Assembly: GCA_907165135.1 (NCBI GenBank)
Contig: OU015568.1
Location: forward strand, 2,798,501-2,862,500
DNA: 64,000 nt
Direction: 5' to 3'
Source of the DNA: Oikopleura dioica
Lineage: Eukaryota > Chordata > Appendicularia > Copelata > Oikopleuridae
Shown: one piece after another, positions 41,480 through 52,582 of the stretch
Numbering within the stretch: the stretch's first letter is position 1
Layout of the letters: the number at the start of each line of letters is the position of its first letter
The notes under the pieces: generated by a model
Seen by the model: the letters and a program-made list of their open reading frames with translations, nothing else
What the model was told of the DNA's origin: nothing
Databases searched by the model: none
Program-made: the position numbers and the translations under genes

Positions 41480-44400
41480 ATGCGGCTTTCGCACGTTTCG
41501 CTTTTTTCTTCGCTTTTAGTCTTAGTTTTTTCTTCTCAAAGTTTGCTTCCGAAAGGGCTGAGATGTTCCAGGCCAGAGAGATTGCCAGAAGAAATCGGAA
41601 ATGCGCCTCAGAGATCGGTGAATTTGAGAATTTTGCATGGATCGGAAACGGATTGGAATTGGCCGTTTATTGTGAGACTGGGGATGAGAGATTCGAATGG
41701 GATAATCAGGCTCTGTGGCGGGACGATTTTGAATCAGAGGTGGATTATTACAGGAAAGGGATTTGTCATTATTATGAAGAGAGAAGAGATTGATCAGATT
41801 CGAGCTTTTGAAAAATCCTCAAAAAGCTGCGAGCTGTGCATATGGAAAAGAAGTCGTCGGACTGATCGCTTCAGATGAAATCAACGGAAAAATCGAAGAA
41901 TTCGAAACGCGAAACTTTGCCCGAGGCGTGTACTTTCACAAAGATTTCAAACCAGAGGGCAATTTCATGGACGACGTGGCTATGATCGAACTTGAACGGG
42001 ATTTTCAGCTGACTGAGAAGCTTCAACCAGCGTGTTTGCCGGAAACGGACGTGGATTACACTGGAATGCAGTGCTTTATTGCTTTGGTTTTTCGATTGCT
42101 TTTAGAAAAACAAGAATAAGAAGAAATTCTATTTAATAATTTTTGTCATTAGTTTTGTTTCTTCTCCGAAAAACCATTTTAAAGCTGGCTGGGGAATGTC
42201 AACACGAGATACTCTTGATATCCAAACTCATCTTCTTGAAGCCCGAGTGAACATTTTCTCGGACAGTATTTGTGAAAAAATATTTTCGCCTTTCGATTTG
42301 TGGGACGGAAAATCATCGATTTGTGCGATGGGAAGTTCTGGAGAAGGATCATGCCATGGCGATGCAGGAGGACCAGTTATTTGCGTGGATTCTAAAAACG
42401 ACCCAATCCTGGTTGGAATTCAAAAGAAGCGGCAAACTTGCGGTGGCCCCTTCCTCATTACGAAAACGTCCTCTTATGTCGATTTCATCAAAAACCTCAT
42501 TTCGGCGCGAGCTTTGACGAAATGCGGCCCACCAGAGAGGTCATTCGATATCGCCGATAATGTGAAGATTGAATGTCAGGGCGAGACCTGCCACTTGGGC
42601 TGTTACATAACCCATCAGATACCTAATCTGAAAATGATTACCTGCCAGACAAATGAAGAAACAAACGGTATTTCCAAGTTTTTCCCCCAAAAAGCTCCTT
42701 TTTTGATCTTAATTTTCAATCTTCTAGAGCCAGAATGGAATCCACTACCTGATGACGTGTCCCAAATCAAATGCCTGACTCCAAGTCGAAGAACTCAATG
42801 CGGCCATGTTGAAGAATTCTTCGTTGTCGAAAAAGGCGTCGTTGTCGAATGTTCCAAGTCAACTTGTCAAGTTTCGTGTGCGCAGAAAAACCAGAGTCCT
42901 TCGTTAGTTGAACTATTTAGTTTTCAAGACTGACTCATTTTTTTCTAGTTCGGACGCGGTAAAATGCTTGAACAGAGAACGCAAACTCTGGAATTTACCA
43001 GCTGGCTTCACCTTAAAATGCGAGTACCGCCCTCTTGCGTTCGACGACGTCCAGGAGGAAATCATGGCGCATTATAATCGAATTAATCTCGACTTTGATA
43101 ACCTTGACGTCGTAGAAGCCTCAGTCGTCACTCAAGGCAGAGCTCATAAAATTACACCCTCTATTTTATCAACCAGGTGAAGTAGATTCATTATTGAGCC
43201 TCGAAAAGCACCTAAAACAACGACGACGTGTACCAAGAACAAGACCCCTGTCAGCACTACTAGATTCAGACCAAAGAAAAGAGCCGGAAGAAAGAAGCAA
43301 ATCAAAAAATACTTGACAAGTAAATATAACATGACAAATAATCAAAAATCAACGACTACTGAAAAATCAATGACAAAAACATCAACAATCACAACTTCAA
43401 CACCTACAACCACATTTACATCAACAACAACAACAACGACAACCCCAGATATAACAACGACAACATCAAACCAACTATCTACAACGACTTCAACATCATC
43501 ATCATCATTCGTGACCATTTCAACAATGCCTAACCAACTTCTCACTGAATCCACAAAGAAAAATTGGAAAAAGGGAAAAAAAGAAAAGCGTTTTACCAAA
43601 AAGCAAAAGCGCCAACAAGCTCGAAAAGCAAAGCTTGAACGGGCGCGTCCTTACATCTTCAACAACATCAACTACAGCGGCGGGCTTCGACCTCAGTACC
43701 CAACAAGCCGCCCCATCTCAACAAGACCTCCTTGGGCTCGACCAACCACAAGGCCACAATTCTACGGTCAGCCAATGCACATGACGGCGTGCGGAAATGT
43801 CCGAGAAAAATTCCAGCTCGATGAAAAAATCAGCGTTCGTTGTTATCGAGGCATTTGCTCGTTCACTTGCGCGCTGCCACTCAAACCATCGATTCAACAA
43901 ATTTCCTGTGTCAATCCAGCAAAACGCATTTGGTCAGTGAGAGCCTTCTCGAAAGTTTACTGCATCAACCCATTTGAATCGAGTTTGAATAAATATCAGA
44001 CGACAAGACCGCCAGTGACTCAGGAAAGGATAACCACATTTGAATATGAATGAGTTTTATTGGAAAAAAAAGGATGAGTGGTTAACCCTAAATAATCAAA
44101 TGATAACAAGAACCAAACCCATCTTTACAGGCTTCACTATCACCAAGAAAACAACAACGACTTCAACAACAACAACCACGACATCAACAACCACATCAAC
44201 AACAACCACGACAACTACAACCACAACCACAACGACAATAACAACGACAACAAAAACATCAACTACAACAACGACAACAACAACAACCACGACTACAACA
44301 ACAACATCAACTACAACGACAACAACGACGACAACAACAAGAATAGCAACGACAACGACACAAGAAATACAGCCGCCGTCCAGAGGTCCAAACGCAAGCC

Positions 44401-45041
44401 TTATCTCCTTCGACAATTCCGGCAAAACAGTCGTTTATAATTTCGCGTCGGTCACGGAAAACCCTTTCAAACTTGCTCCACAAACAGTCGCTCCAACCAC
44501 TGAAAGCTCTCCAACAACGCTATCTCAAACAAAAACAACGCCAAAGCAACATCGTTTCTCGTTCGTCGGTGGGCCAGGAAAGAGACCCGCAAAGCGACCA
44601 GGAAAAAAGGGTCCAAATAGAAAGCGTCCAAACAAAAAACGACCAGGGAAAAAGCGACCAGCAAATGGAAAGATTCATGGAAAGATACCCAACAAAAAGC
44701 AGCCGACAAAGAAAGCTCCTTCGACATTCAAAAAACCGATTAAAGGGGTCAGGCCAACTTCTGGAATAAAGAGAATCGATAAGCCATTTACTCAGTATTG
44801 CGGAAATCTCAGAAATTCAAAAGAACATGGTTATTGGCTCAAGAAGCACAACTTTCACGTCAACTGCCACTCGCCCAAAGGAAGATTGCAGGTAAGCAAA
44901 AGCTGATTTTTTCAGAAATTTATATTCTAGATTTGCTTTATCAAATGCGAACCCGGACCGTACGTCGCTGAGGTCAAATGTTTCAAACACAAAACCGGCC
45001 CTGCAAAATGGTCTTCTCTCAAGAAAGAACCTTCCTGCTGA
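41480..45041 (+). CDS. Multidomain serine protease homologue (dead) with sushi-like modules and poly-Thr mucin
   Basis: Exons 41480-41753, 41827-about 42081, 42185-42667, 42728-42902, 42955 to about 43180, about 43199-44030, about 44132-44891, 44931-45041. Signal peptide, then a trypsin-like domain (LRILHGSE..W) whose catalytic His is Ser (AASC) and Ser is Ala (CHGDAGGP); Asp remains (MDDVAMI), so it cannot hydrolyse. Four modules follow, each starting CG with six Cys and W before the last Cys, sushi-like. Two Thr-rich mucin stretches and a KRPGKK-type basic region separate modules 3 and 4. Intron 1 is GA-AG. The junctions at ~42081/42185, ~43180/43199 and ~44030/44132 are not clean; the second has an in-frame TGA within a 22-base GT..AG stretch. 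Ends SLKKEPSC with AATAAA soon after. Likely an extracellular scaffold. Confidence 0.72.
44140..44372 (+). repeat. ACN-codon microsatellite encoding poly-Thr
   Basis: About 230 bases of ACA, ACG, ACC and ACT triplets with occasional TCA, coding an almost pure Thr stretch in the mucin exon. A shorter one lies at 43383-43530. On the minus strand both read as poly-Val open frames, which are artefacts. Confidence 0.85.
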
Positions 45042-45134
45042 CGACCAAAGCTTTATTTGACCTTCTATTATTAATTAAATTTGTTGATACGTTTTAATAA
45101 AGAATCCGCTTTTCTACTTCTATTCTCGCTTTTT

Positions 45135-47306
45135 TCAGAAATTTTCATAAAGCGTAGGTTCCTAAGAATACCTTGTTCAACAAAAAACATAGGCTCAAAT
45201 TTACCTCAGAGCTGCTGGTTCTTGTTGAGCTGGGAGCGCTGTCCATGGTTATTCGGAATCCATCGATGTTGTCCTTTTCCAACGAAGATTGACTCGAAGA
45301 AATATAAACTGCTTTTCCAGTTTCAAAAATTAGCCAAAGACCTAAATTTAGTGAGTTTCTCTCGCCACCATTCTATCTGCTTACAGCAAAGAATTGGGAG
45401 AATAATGAAAATAACCAACGCTCCCATATAAATTTGGCATGGCTCGACTCCCTTTTCCATAATGACTTTTGTAAGCGGCTCGAAATACCATTGATGTCTT
45501 GAACTTTCGTAAATACAAAACAGCAGCATAATTACCTCGTCATTTCAGCTCGATGTTCTCGATGAAAGATACAAGAGCTGATGCTCATTGCAGACCCCGC
45601 TAATACGAGATGAAGGATGTTATAGAAAAACATAATGATCAGGGAAATAATAATGGTGCTGTCCAGGAATTTTTTCTTGCGATTTTCCTAAGAATATTTA
45701 TTTTATAAAAAAAACTCTCAATTTTGTACCTTCGAAATGCTTGTCGGAGCCACGAAAGAACCATTTGGTTTGGCAGTCGAAACAACAGCATCAAGTCGCA
45801 AGTAAACTACCCCGACCTTAATCGGGTCAAATAACCATCAAGCTATTTCGTCTTCAATCCGTGTTTGACCCTTATTAATCCGACAAGCGCGAATAACAAA
45901 TCCCATCCTCTGCATTTATGAACCCAAAGAGGCGCTGCGAACTGAACTTCTGTGTGGATGACGATTTCTTTTAGCGAAGCAAGGAAGATGTAGAAAATGA
46001 ACCATCTCATGGAGCCGGCATAGATGAATTGGACGAGGTTTCGATATTTGACCGTGAATGGGTGGAACTCATTTTCGAGGGCAGCAAGTTTAATCGCAAC
46101 GGCGTCTGAAATATTTTTTTATCATGAAGAATTGAGTTGATTTCAGTTTTCAGAAGGTCGTTTCCGGACCTAGTTGAACCTGATTTTATTCTGAATATTC
46201 ATCAAAACGCGCTAGCAAGTCAAAAAAAACACCCCTTGTACCTGTCATTTTGATTGGAATAGAATTGGCGTCGGTTTTCACTAGCAAAAACGAAATCGGC
46301 ATCAAAAAGATGAAGAAATTGACAAGTTTGAGAATCGGTCTCGTGATGCAAAAGCATTTTGGCAATTCTTCTTTACAGCTCTGCACAAGATAGCTTTGAA
46401 TATCATCTGGTATCGATTGCAGCACAATATCTATTGGATTTTTTAGCTGCGTTCTATTGCAAAACAGAAAGACATCTTGCTGCTCGTCTTCTGGTGAAAG
46501 ACCAGCGAGATTGAAATTTGGAATAACTGGAATTTCGTCTCCTCCGAATTGTTTGAGCCTGATCCTTGGAGCTGGAATCTGATAAAATGAGAAATCGACT
46601 CGTTTAGGTTATCTTACCTTTCTACAAAGTCGTTCATCGCAAACAGTAATAAATTCAGGTGCAGCTGTTGTTGTTATTTCTTTCCGCTTTGACAGTAACT
46701 TCCGCTGCTCTTTGTAGTTTTCAAACTTCTGGCATTGAAAATCTCTGATATCTTGAACTTCTTCTTTACAAAACTTGCAAGATTCTCCGAGAATTCCATC
46801 TATTGAACTCGAAGCTGAGCATTCAAGAAGCCGGGGGCTTTTCGAAACTATACAAATATTATATTTAAGCATGAAATCAAGGAAGAGAACCTGAAAAAGC
46901 TATGAGTCCTGAAAACTCATAAACAGCGTAACAAGTGATGATCACAAAGTAGATCCCAAGCTCGGCACGAATCATCATCGAGCCACCCGATTTCGTGGAG
47001 AACTCAAATTGGCGCTTGTTAATTGAGTACCACTGGGCGAGAATGGGAATAAAACATGCGACGATCAAAATAGGTCCGCCTTTATTTAGGCTTTAAAAGT
47101 TCAAGATCAGGAAAATTTTATCGAGAAAGGGTTATGTTCTGTTTCTTTTCAATTTAAAAATGATATACCGAGTGGCTTATCCTAAATATAGCCGTTCCGA
47201 AAATATACCCTCCGAATTGTGTTGTCGTCTGAAGAAGAAAAAGCTCAATCGCAACGGCCAATATCAAAAGCGGAATAATCCAGATGAGCGGCTTTTTCGG
47301 ATCCAT
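45135..47306 (-). CDS. Unrecognised multi-pass membrane protein (~545 aa)
   Basis: Ten exons in transcription order: 47306-47182, 47079-46891, 46847-46618, 46578-46242, 46105-45870, 45816-45730, 45687-45536, 45503-45385, 45341-45205, 45161-45135. All junctions except the first fit GT-AG in phase; the first needs a non-canonical donor (TTTA|GGATAAG). Hydrophobic helices: near the N-terminus (LIWIIPLLILAVAIEL), ILIVACFIPILAQW, GIYFVIITCYAVYEF, a Cys-rich extracellular-like loop (exons 3-4), VNFFIFLMPISFLLV, WFIFYIFLASL, WDLLFALVGL, TIIISLIIMFFYNILHLV and ALVIFIILPIL, about 8-9 in total. The tail is Ser-rich and cytoplasmic-like. Family not recognised; a receptor or channel is possible but not shown. 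Confidence 0.75.
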
Positions 47307-48666
47307 TTCCTCTCTCTCTACTCGCGTGTACTATTTCCTATTTTCAAACAAAACCTTTCTTGAGGGAAACGCTCAATCAAACGAATACGGTCTTTCAGAA
47401 TAAAAATCAATTTATAGTAAAGTAGCGAAATAGACGGAGCAACATGATCCTTTGGAGGGCAGACCTAGCTTCTTTTAATATGTTTAATAGCTAAATATAT
47501 TAATATCTTCTTTCATTCTTTGCTCATGCTAATCTGTTGTGAGCCGAGCTAGGTCGCCACCACAGACTTTATCTATAGAGCGCGAGAAAAAAAGAAGGAA
47601 AAAAGGGCTGAGGCTCGGTTTTATATCTTGACGCACGATTTTGATTCAGAGCAGTGATCCCTCAACCAAGAAAAAAACCAAAGATTCAATCTTTCCTGCT
47701 ATTTTAACAAAACTGAAAATTCGAAGAAAGACTGCAAAAATTGAGAAGAGAGAAAATCACAGAAGAGACTCAGTTGGTAAAATTTAACTTCAAAGTGTAA
47801 GAAAACTTTCCTTTAACTTCACTAAAATATTCTTTACTAAATAAGACTTGGTTTTAAGAAAAAAAAAAGAATTATCAGAAGAAAAAACTCAAATAATAAA
47901 CGAGAATGCTTCCTGACCAAAAACGTGATGAAGAACTTATTTGGATAGATAAACTAGGAACAGAATAAAATTTCATTTTGAGGATAAAAAACTGACTTGT
48001 CCAAAGCATACTACCCCCGATACGCCTAGAACAAACCCATTAGCCAACGAGGACCTACTTTTGGCTGTTGGTTAAGCTTTTTTGCGACAGACAGCCTTCT
48101 GAGAAATTCGGTTAATTATCGCTATCATAAGCTTTTGCTAATTCAAGTTCATCCCGACCGCGTCAATTCGCGATCTGTAAAAGGCAGCCTTAATTTAGCG
48201 CCTAATCCAGCTTTTCCAATTGTCCCATCTGAGATCCAGGCACACTCAATCGTCAATCGTTCGTTGTCTGTTTATATTTCAAATTATCGACTTTGAATAA
48301 TTTTCAATAATTTTAGTGACTAAAATTTAGTCGAGTCTAGTCAGAAACAGAAAGTTGTGTCAGAAAAAAATGCTGCTTACCTGATAAAATGAACGGAATA
48401 TGATGATTTGAACCCTCGCATTAAAATAAGATAATGGCCTTTTATTTTGAACATGTTTAACCCGATAACGCTGTATTTCCTTATTATATTTGGATTATAT
48501 GCTTGAATATATGAATATTTGCAAATGCATTTTTGCCTATCGACAGTAATACATTTCTTTCATAATGAAAGCAAAAATCTTATTTAAGGTCCTGCCATTA
48601 GTCTTGACTAAGGGGAGTGGGGCTGTGAGTGAAAATAAATTTTATTTATTCTGTTAAAAAGCGCAA
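47307..48666. other. Intergenic 1.36 kb, nothing recognised
   Basis: AT-rich with no coding frame and no repeat structure that I can identify. Probably the 5' flank of the minus-strand membrane protein gene. Confidence 0.5.
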
Positions 48667-49026
48667 ATGCTTCATCCAGAGTGCACGGCGGCATACGATT
48701 GCCTAGGCTGGATAATCCTTTTATTCGTCGTCGTCCTGGCCATCTTGATGATAATAGGTAAAAACACCGCGCTCGGCGAATACCAATTTGATAATGGCGG
48801 CCAAGAAGCCCTGATCAACTGGGTTTATTCAGCGCTCGTTTGACAAGTCTTCTTTAAACCAGTTCGATCAAATCTTGCCCAAAAATAATTGTCCAAAATG
48901 CAATTGAAAATTATGCGAAAAATTTTAGTGAAAATAATGATGATGTGCAACAAGTCCCGCTCATCAGAACAAGGTTAAGGGCTTCGCTTTCCAATTTATT
49001 TCGAAGAAAAATTTCATCGCTCTTAA
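48667..49026 (+). CDS. 51-aa single-pass membrane micropeptide
   Basis: Exons 48667-48757, 48929-48973 and 49007-49026 join in phase 1 and 1 with GT-AG to 51 aa. A short Cys-containing N-terminus (MLHPECTAAYDCLGW) is followed by a helix (IILLFVVVLAILMII) and a basic tail (KIMMMCNKSRSSEQ). Layout of a type III or sarcolipin-like small membrane protein; no family assigned. Such small genes are easily imagined, so confidence is limited. Confidence 0.45.
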
Positions 49027-49050
49027 CCCGGCTAAACAGCGCCGCAATTA

Positions 49051-49272
49051 ATGTCCCATCTGGCTTCGCCGATGATCGGTGCGGCTATAGGTGTCAACTC
49101 TGACATATACGTCCAACTCAAGCAGTGTCAGGTTCCCGTTTCCTTAATTTTTAACATCCATCGTCATTGTTATTACCCAGGACCTGTCAAAGAAGAGAAT
49201 CAATGCAAACAAAAAATCCTCACCATCCTCAAAAATGCCAAACTCGAAAAAAACAAAACTAGATGTCAATGA
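49051..49272 (+). CDS. Possible small Cys-containing protein or terminal exon
   Basis: 73 codons from an ATG: MSHLASPMIGAAIG, then CQVPVSL, CYYPGP, a helical KILTILKNAKLEK, ending RCQ. An AATAAA lies just 3' (about 49285). It starts 25 bases after the micropeptide stop, so an operon-like pair is possible. No signal peptide. It could be a last exon of another gene. Confidence 0.35.
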   Translation: MSHLASPMIGAAIGVNSDIYVQLKQCQVPVSLIFNIHRHCYYPGPVKEENQCKQKILTILKNAKLEKNKTRCQ

Positions 49273-49634
49273 AAATCTGTCTCCAATAAAATCGTGATAC
49301 AAAAATACTTTCAACTTCCCACAGCTCCAGTTGTTCAATTATCAATTATCGTTCAAAATAGAAAGTTTCAATGGGAAGTACCGTTTCAGTTAGATAAGTG
49401 GCCACTTATTTTAATCCGCCGAAGAAAGGTGTTGGAAAACGATATTTTCGGTACTTCTTTTGCTCAAAATAGAAAAGACTTGGCAATTATGGCAATTATC
49501 ATATCATTCTATTTTGAGTTGTATAAGAAATTGTATAACAAATTTTGTATATAAGCGGCCGCGTGTTTCGAACTATCACAATCAACAGCAATCAAAATAA
49601 AAAATATCGAATATCTCAAAACAAAAAAACAGCA

Positions 49635-49904
49635 ATGAAAATAATCGCAATGATCTTCGCCTTTTCTGAGGCATTTTTTAGACCAGAAACAACTTTCTAC
49701 CGTGGAGAGCCTTACCAGGTAACGAATCTCCAAATTTTCTTTAACGTATCGTATTTCTAGAGGCTTGCACGAGTTGATCGAATGGCTTTGAACAAGGAGC
49801 TTTATGGCTTTGAGCTTCAACGACGAGGAAGTATCGTCAACGAACTTGGAGCTAAAATTTTCAGATTGCAAAAGATGGCGATTCAGCATCGTCATTCTCG
49901 ATGA
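49635..49904 (+). CDS. Small secreted 75-aa protein
   Basis: Exons 49635-49718 and 49761-49904, GT-AG phase 0. Short hydrophobic N-terminus (MKIIAMIFAFSEAFF) acting as signal peptide, then FRPETTFYRGEPYQ and a basic helical C-terminus (LARVDRMALNKELYG, ending QHRHSR). No Cys. AATAAA-like signals follow. Function unknown; size and basic character would fit a secreted peptide precursor. Confidence 0.6.
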
Positions 49905-50238
49905 AAAATACATATTTTGTGATAAAACAATTCAAAATTGATATGAAAAAATAAAAGAATCGAAAAATTGTCGCTTGTTATTTCCATTAAGGATAAATGT
50001 CCCCTTCATTCAAGAAGAAGTAAGAAAAATAATTTCATCAGCAAAATGCAACTGCAGCTAATTAGTGATAACGTTTCAAAATTGAACCCAGATCGTCTGG
50101 CAAAACCACGGCGGCCGGGCGCGGTTAGCCCCATGCTCGGACAAATCTGTTTCGAATCAATTTCCTGGGGTAACTAATTCGGACACTGATTTAACCAGCC
50201 AGAGCAGTTAGCCGAGCGACAGAAAGCAAGTTTCGACG

Positions 50239-52399
50239 ATGTGTTGGACAACGCTAAAACGTGAACTTTTTTCAATCTTTGTTTTTTGCCTTTTTCTCAG
50301 AGAAATAAACGCAAGAACTTGTGGCTCTTCTGATAAGGTGAATGGAAAATTCGTTCACGTCCAAAGATTTAAATCGTCTCCGGAATCGTGTACCTACGAT
50401 CTGAATTTTCCGAACGATGCTTCTTCAAAGCTTTCTTTTCAAAAAGAACCGGCTTGCATCGAACACTCAATAATCATCCGGGACAGCGAAAATACCTTTG
50501 GCCCTTTTTGCTCGAGCGTGGAAGAACGCGGCGGCTTCGGAATTTCGGCAATCATTCCGAATGCGAAACGACTCTCGACGATTACAGAAGTGGTGTTCAA
50601 AGGGCCTCTGGAAGTGGAAATCAAACCAACTTCGGAGAGACGATCGAGATTTAGGCTGCTTTTCACGTGGGAAAAAGTGGAGGAGTGCTCGCTTTCAGAC
50701 GTTGCTAAATTTGATGGTATTTTCTCCAAAATCGCAGCGGCTGAAGGAAAATTCGCCGCAGCCCGTGTTTGGAATCGACTCTCAAATCAGCTTAAAAATT
50801 TCGACGAAGACTTTCACCAAGAATCTGCTCGTTTTTGCGCTGCTGAAACTTTGCAACCTCCATGCGAGTTGGTGAGATTTTCTCCTGACGCATCTTTTGA
50901 AGAGATTTTTGATCAAACGAAGAATCTTTTGGATTTTCTTTCAGGCTACTGTCAAAGTGGATTTGCTTACAGGAAAGGCTTTTATTTTGAAAGACAAGTG
51001 TTGTTAAAAAGAAGTATCAAAACAAGCCGTTATCAGATGGTATGATATTTTGAACGAAATGCTTTTCAACTCCGGCGAGACGTCCCGAATCGAAGTTGAA
51101 AAAATTCCAGAAGAGTTCCAAATTCATGTTATTCAGCAAGAACCTATGCGAATGATTCTAGAAAACGAGTTTGTTGTTCACAAGCGACTTGAGTTCGAAA
51201 CAACTGCCTCAACGACAATTACAACTAAGAATACGCCACCTCCAACAGCAGGACCGCCGAGCAAGTTGCTCATTGAACCCATTTTTCCTCGTAAGACGGT
51301 TTTTTCGAAGCTCTTCCTCAATTTTCTTCTAGAAATGGACTACCCAGAAACATGCGGTTGGTTAAAAGAATCAACGATGAAAAAATCGATGTGTTCGATT
51401 TCCTCCCTTTCTTCGTGCAACACTCCCTTATTCGCCGATGTTCTCTCCCTAACTTCCTCCACCGAATCTTGTCCAGTCAATCATTCAGCGACGATTCTCG
51501 AGCGAATTTTCGAATACGCACAAAAACTCGCTTCCAATTCTGGGTTTTTCAAGGGACAGTGCGCGACAACCAAGAAACAGCTTCCTTGTGATTTGATGAT
51601 GATCAATTTGGACAGAGAAGACCAGCTCAAGCCTTCGAGTTTTATTCGAAAAATGAGGATGATAACAAGAAAGATCGTTGCTGACTGCGAAATCAGCCAT
51701 CGACACGAGCTGCAGGAGCTTTACAGAGAAGGTAAGATGGAAATTCCTACGTAAATAATCTAACGCAAAATTTCAGTCTGGTCTTCGATCAAATCTTGCG
51801 GCCCAAATCAAAACACAAAATCCGACGATTTGTCTCTTTTGATCGGCGAGCGCGGCTTAGCTTTCCAAAAGCCGAGGAAAGAATTCTGCCGCATCTCCGG
51901 CTATGCCTCTCGAAATATGAAATGGTTCTCTTCCCGCCTCGGTCTTGTCAAGGATCAGGAGCGAGCTGTGGAATTGTTCGAGGAATTGGCTGAAGAGATC
52001 GCGGATATTGGGGCAAAAGCGGCTCATAATGTCGGAGAAAGATGCTTGTTAGATGGAGATGTGTAAGTGAAATGTTCTTACGAAGATTAAGTGCTCAAAC
52101 GTACTCATTTAGCGCTGATCGGATTCCCTGCGAGCTTGCGTTCATCCCTAAAAATGAAGAAGGATGTCAACTTGGAGCACGATTAGCGCGAGTGGTCAAA
52201 TACCTGCAACAAAAATGCCCACTTCTTGTTTCGCAAGCTGTTCCGAGAAAACTAAGAAAACTTGAAGGTAAGCTCAAAGTCATTGATAGCAGAATTTAGT
52301 TTGATTTCAGAAGCATTGGCAAGGGAAGAAGGAACATGTCCAGAACTAGGGACGAAGATGACAAGAGATATTAGACTTGTGGCGATGAACACGCTATAA
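50239..52399 (+). CDS. Secreted CUB-domain protein with three Cys-rich helical repeats
   Basis: Exons 50239-50972, 51037-51290, 51333-51731, 51777-52062, 52113-52267 and 52311-52399 total 1,917 bases (638 aa). The signal peptide region ends near REINARTCGSS. Residues about 28-150 look like a CUB domain: CGSSDKVNG start, aromatic and SCTYDL strand, late GPFCSS and RFRLLFTW strands. Three helical units follow, each with a C..C-x2-PC pattern (QPPCELVRF, QLPCDLMMINL, RIPCELAFI), suggesting an internal repeat. A Thr/Pro linker lies between units 1 and 2. Intron 1 (50973-51036) is GA-AG; the others are GT-AG. Likely extracellular; repeat family unknown. Confidence 0.78.
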
Positions 52400-52582
52400 A
52401 TTTAAGACAAAATAATCTGTACATTTGAATAAAAAAAATCCTGAAATCCAGATCCCCCGGGAATTTTTCGCGGCTTGCATTTCAAGCTCTGTTTATATTT
52501 GTCCTTGCTCCTGTCAGGAAAGCAAGCTGACGATAGCCAGAGCTCATAAAGAACTCATTCCAGATTTTCAAAAAGCGAAAAA

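Noticed and set aside
43342..44425. Long poly-Val open frames on the minus strand
   Set aside because: They are the antisense of the ACN (Thr) repeats in the mucin exons and have no start, splice or composition support.
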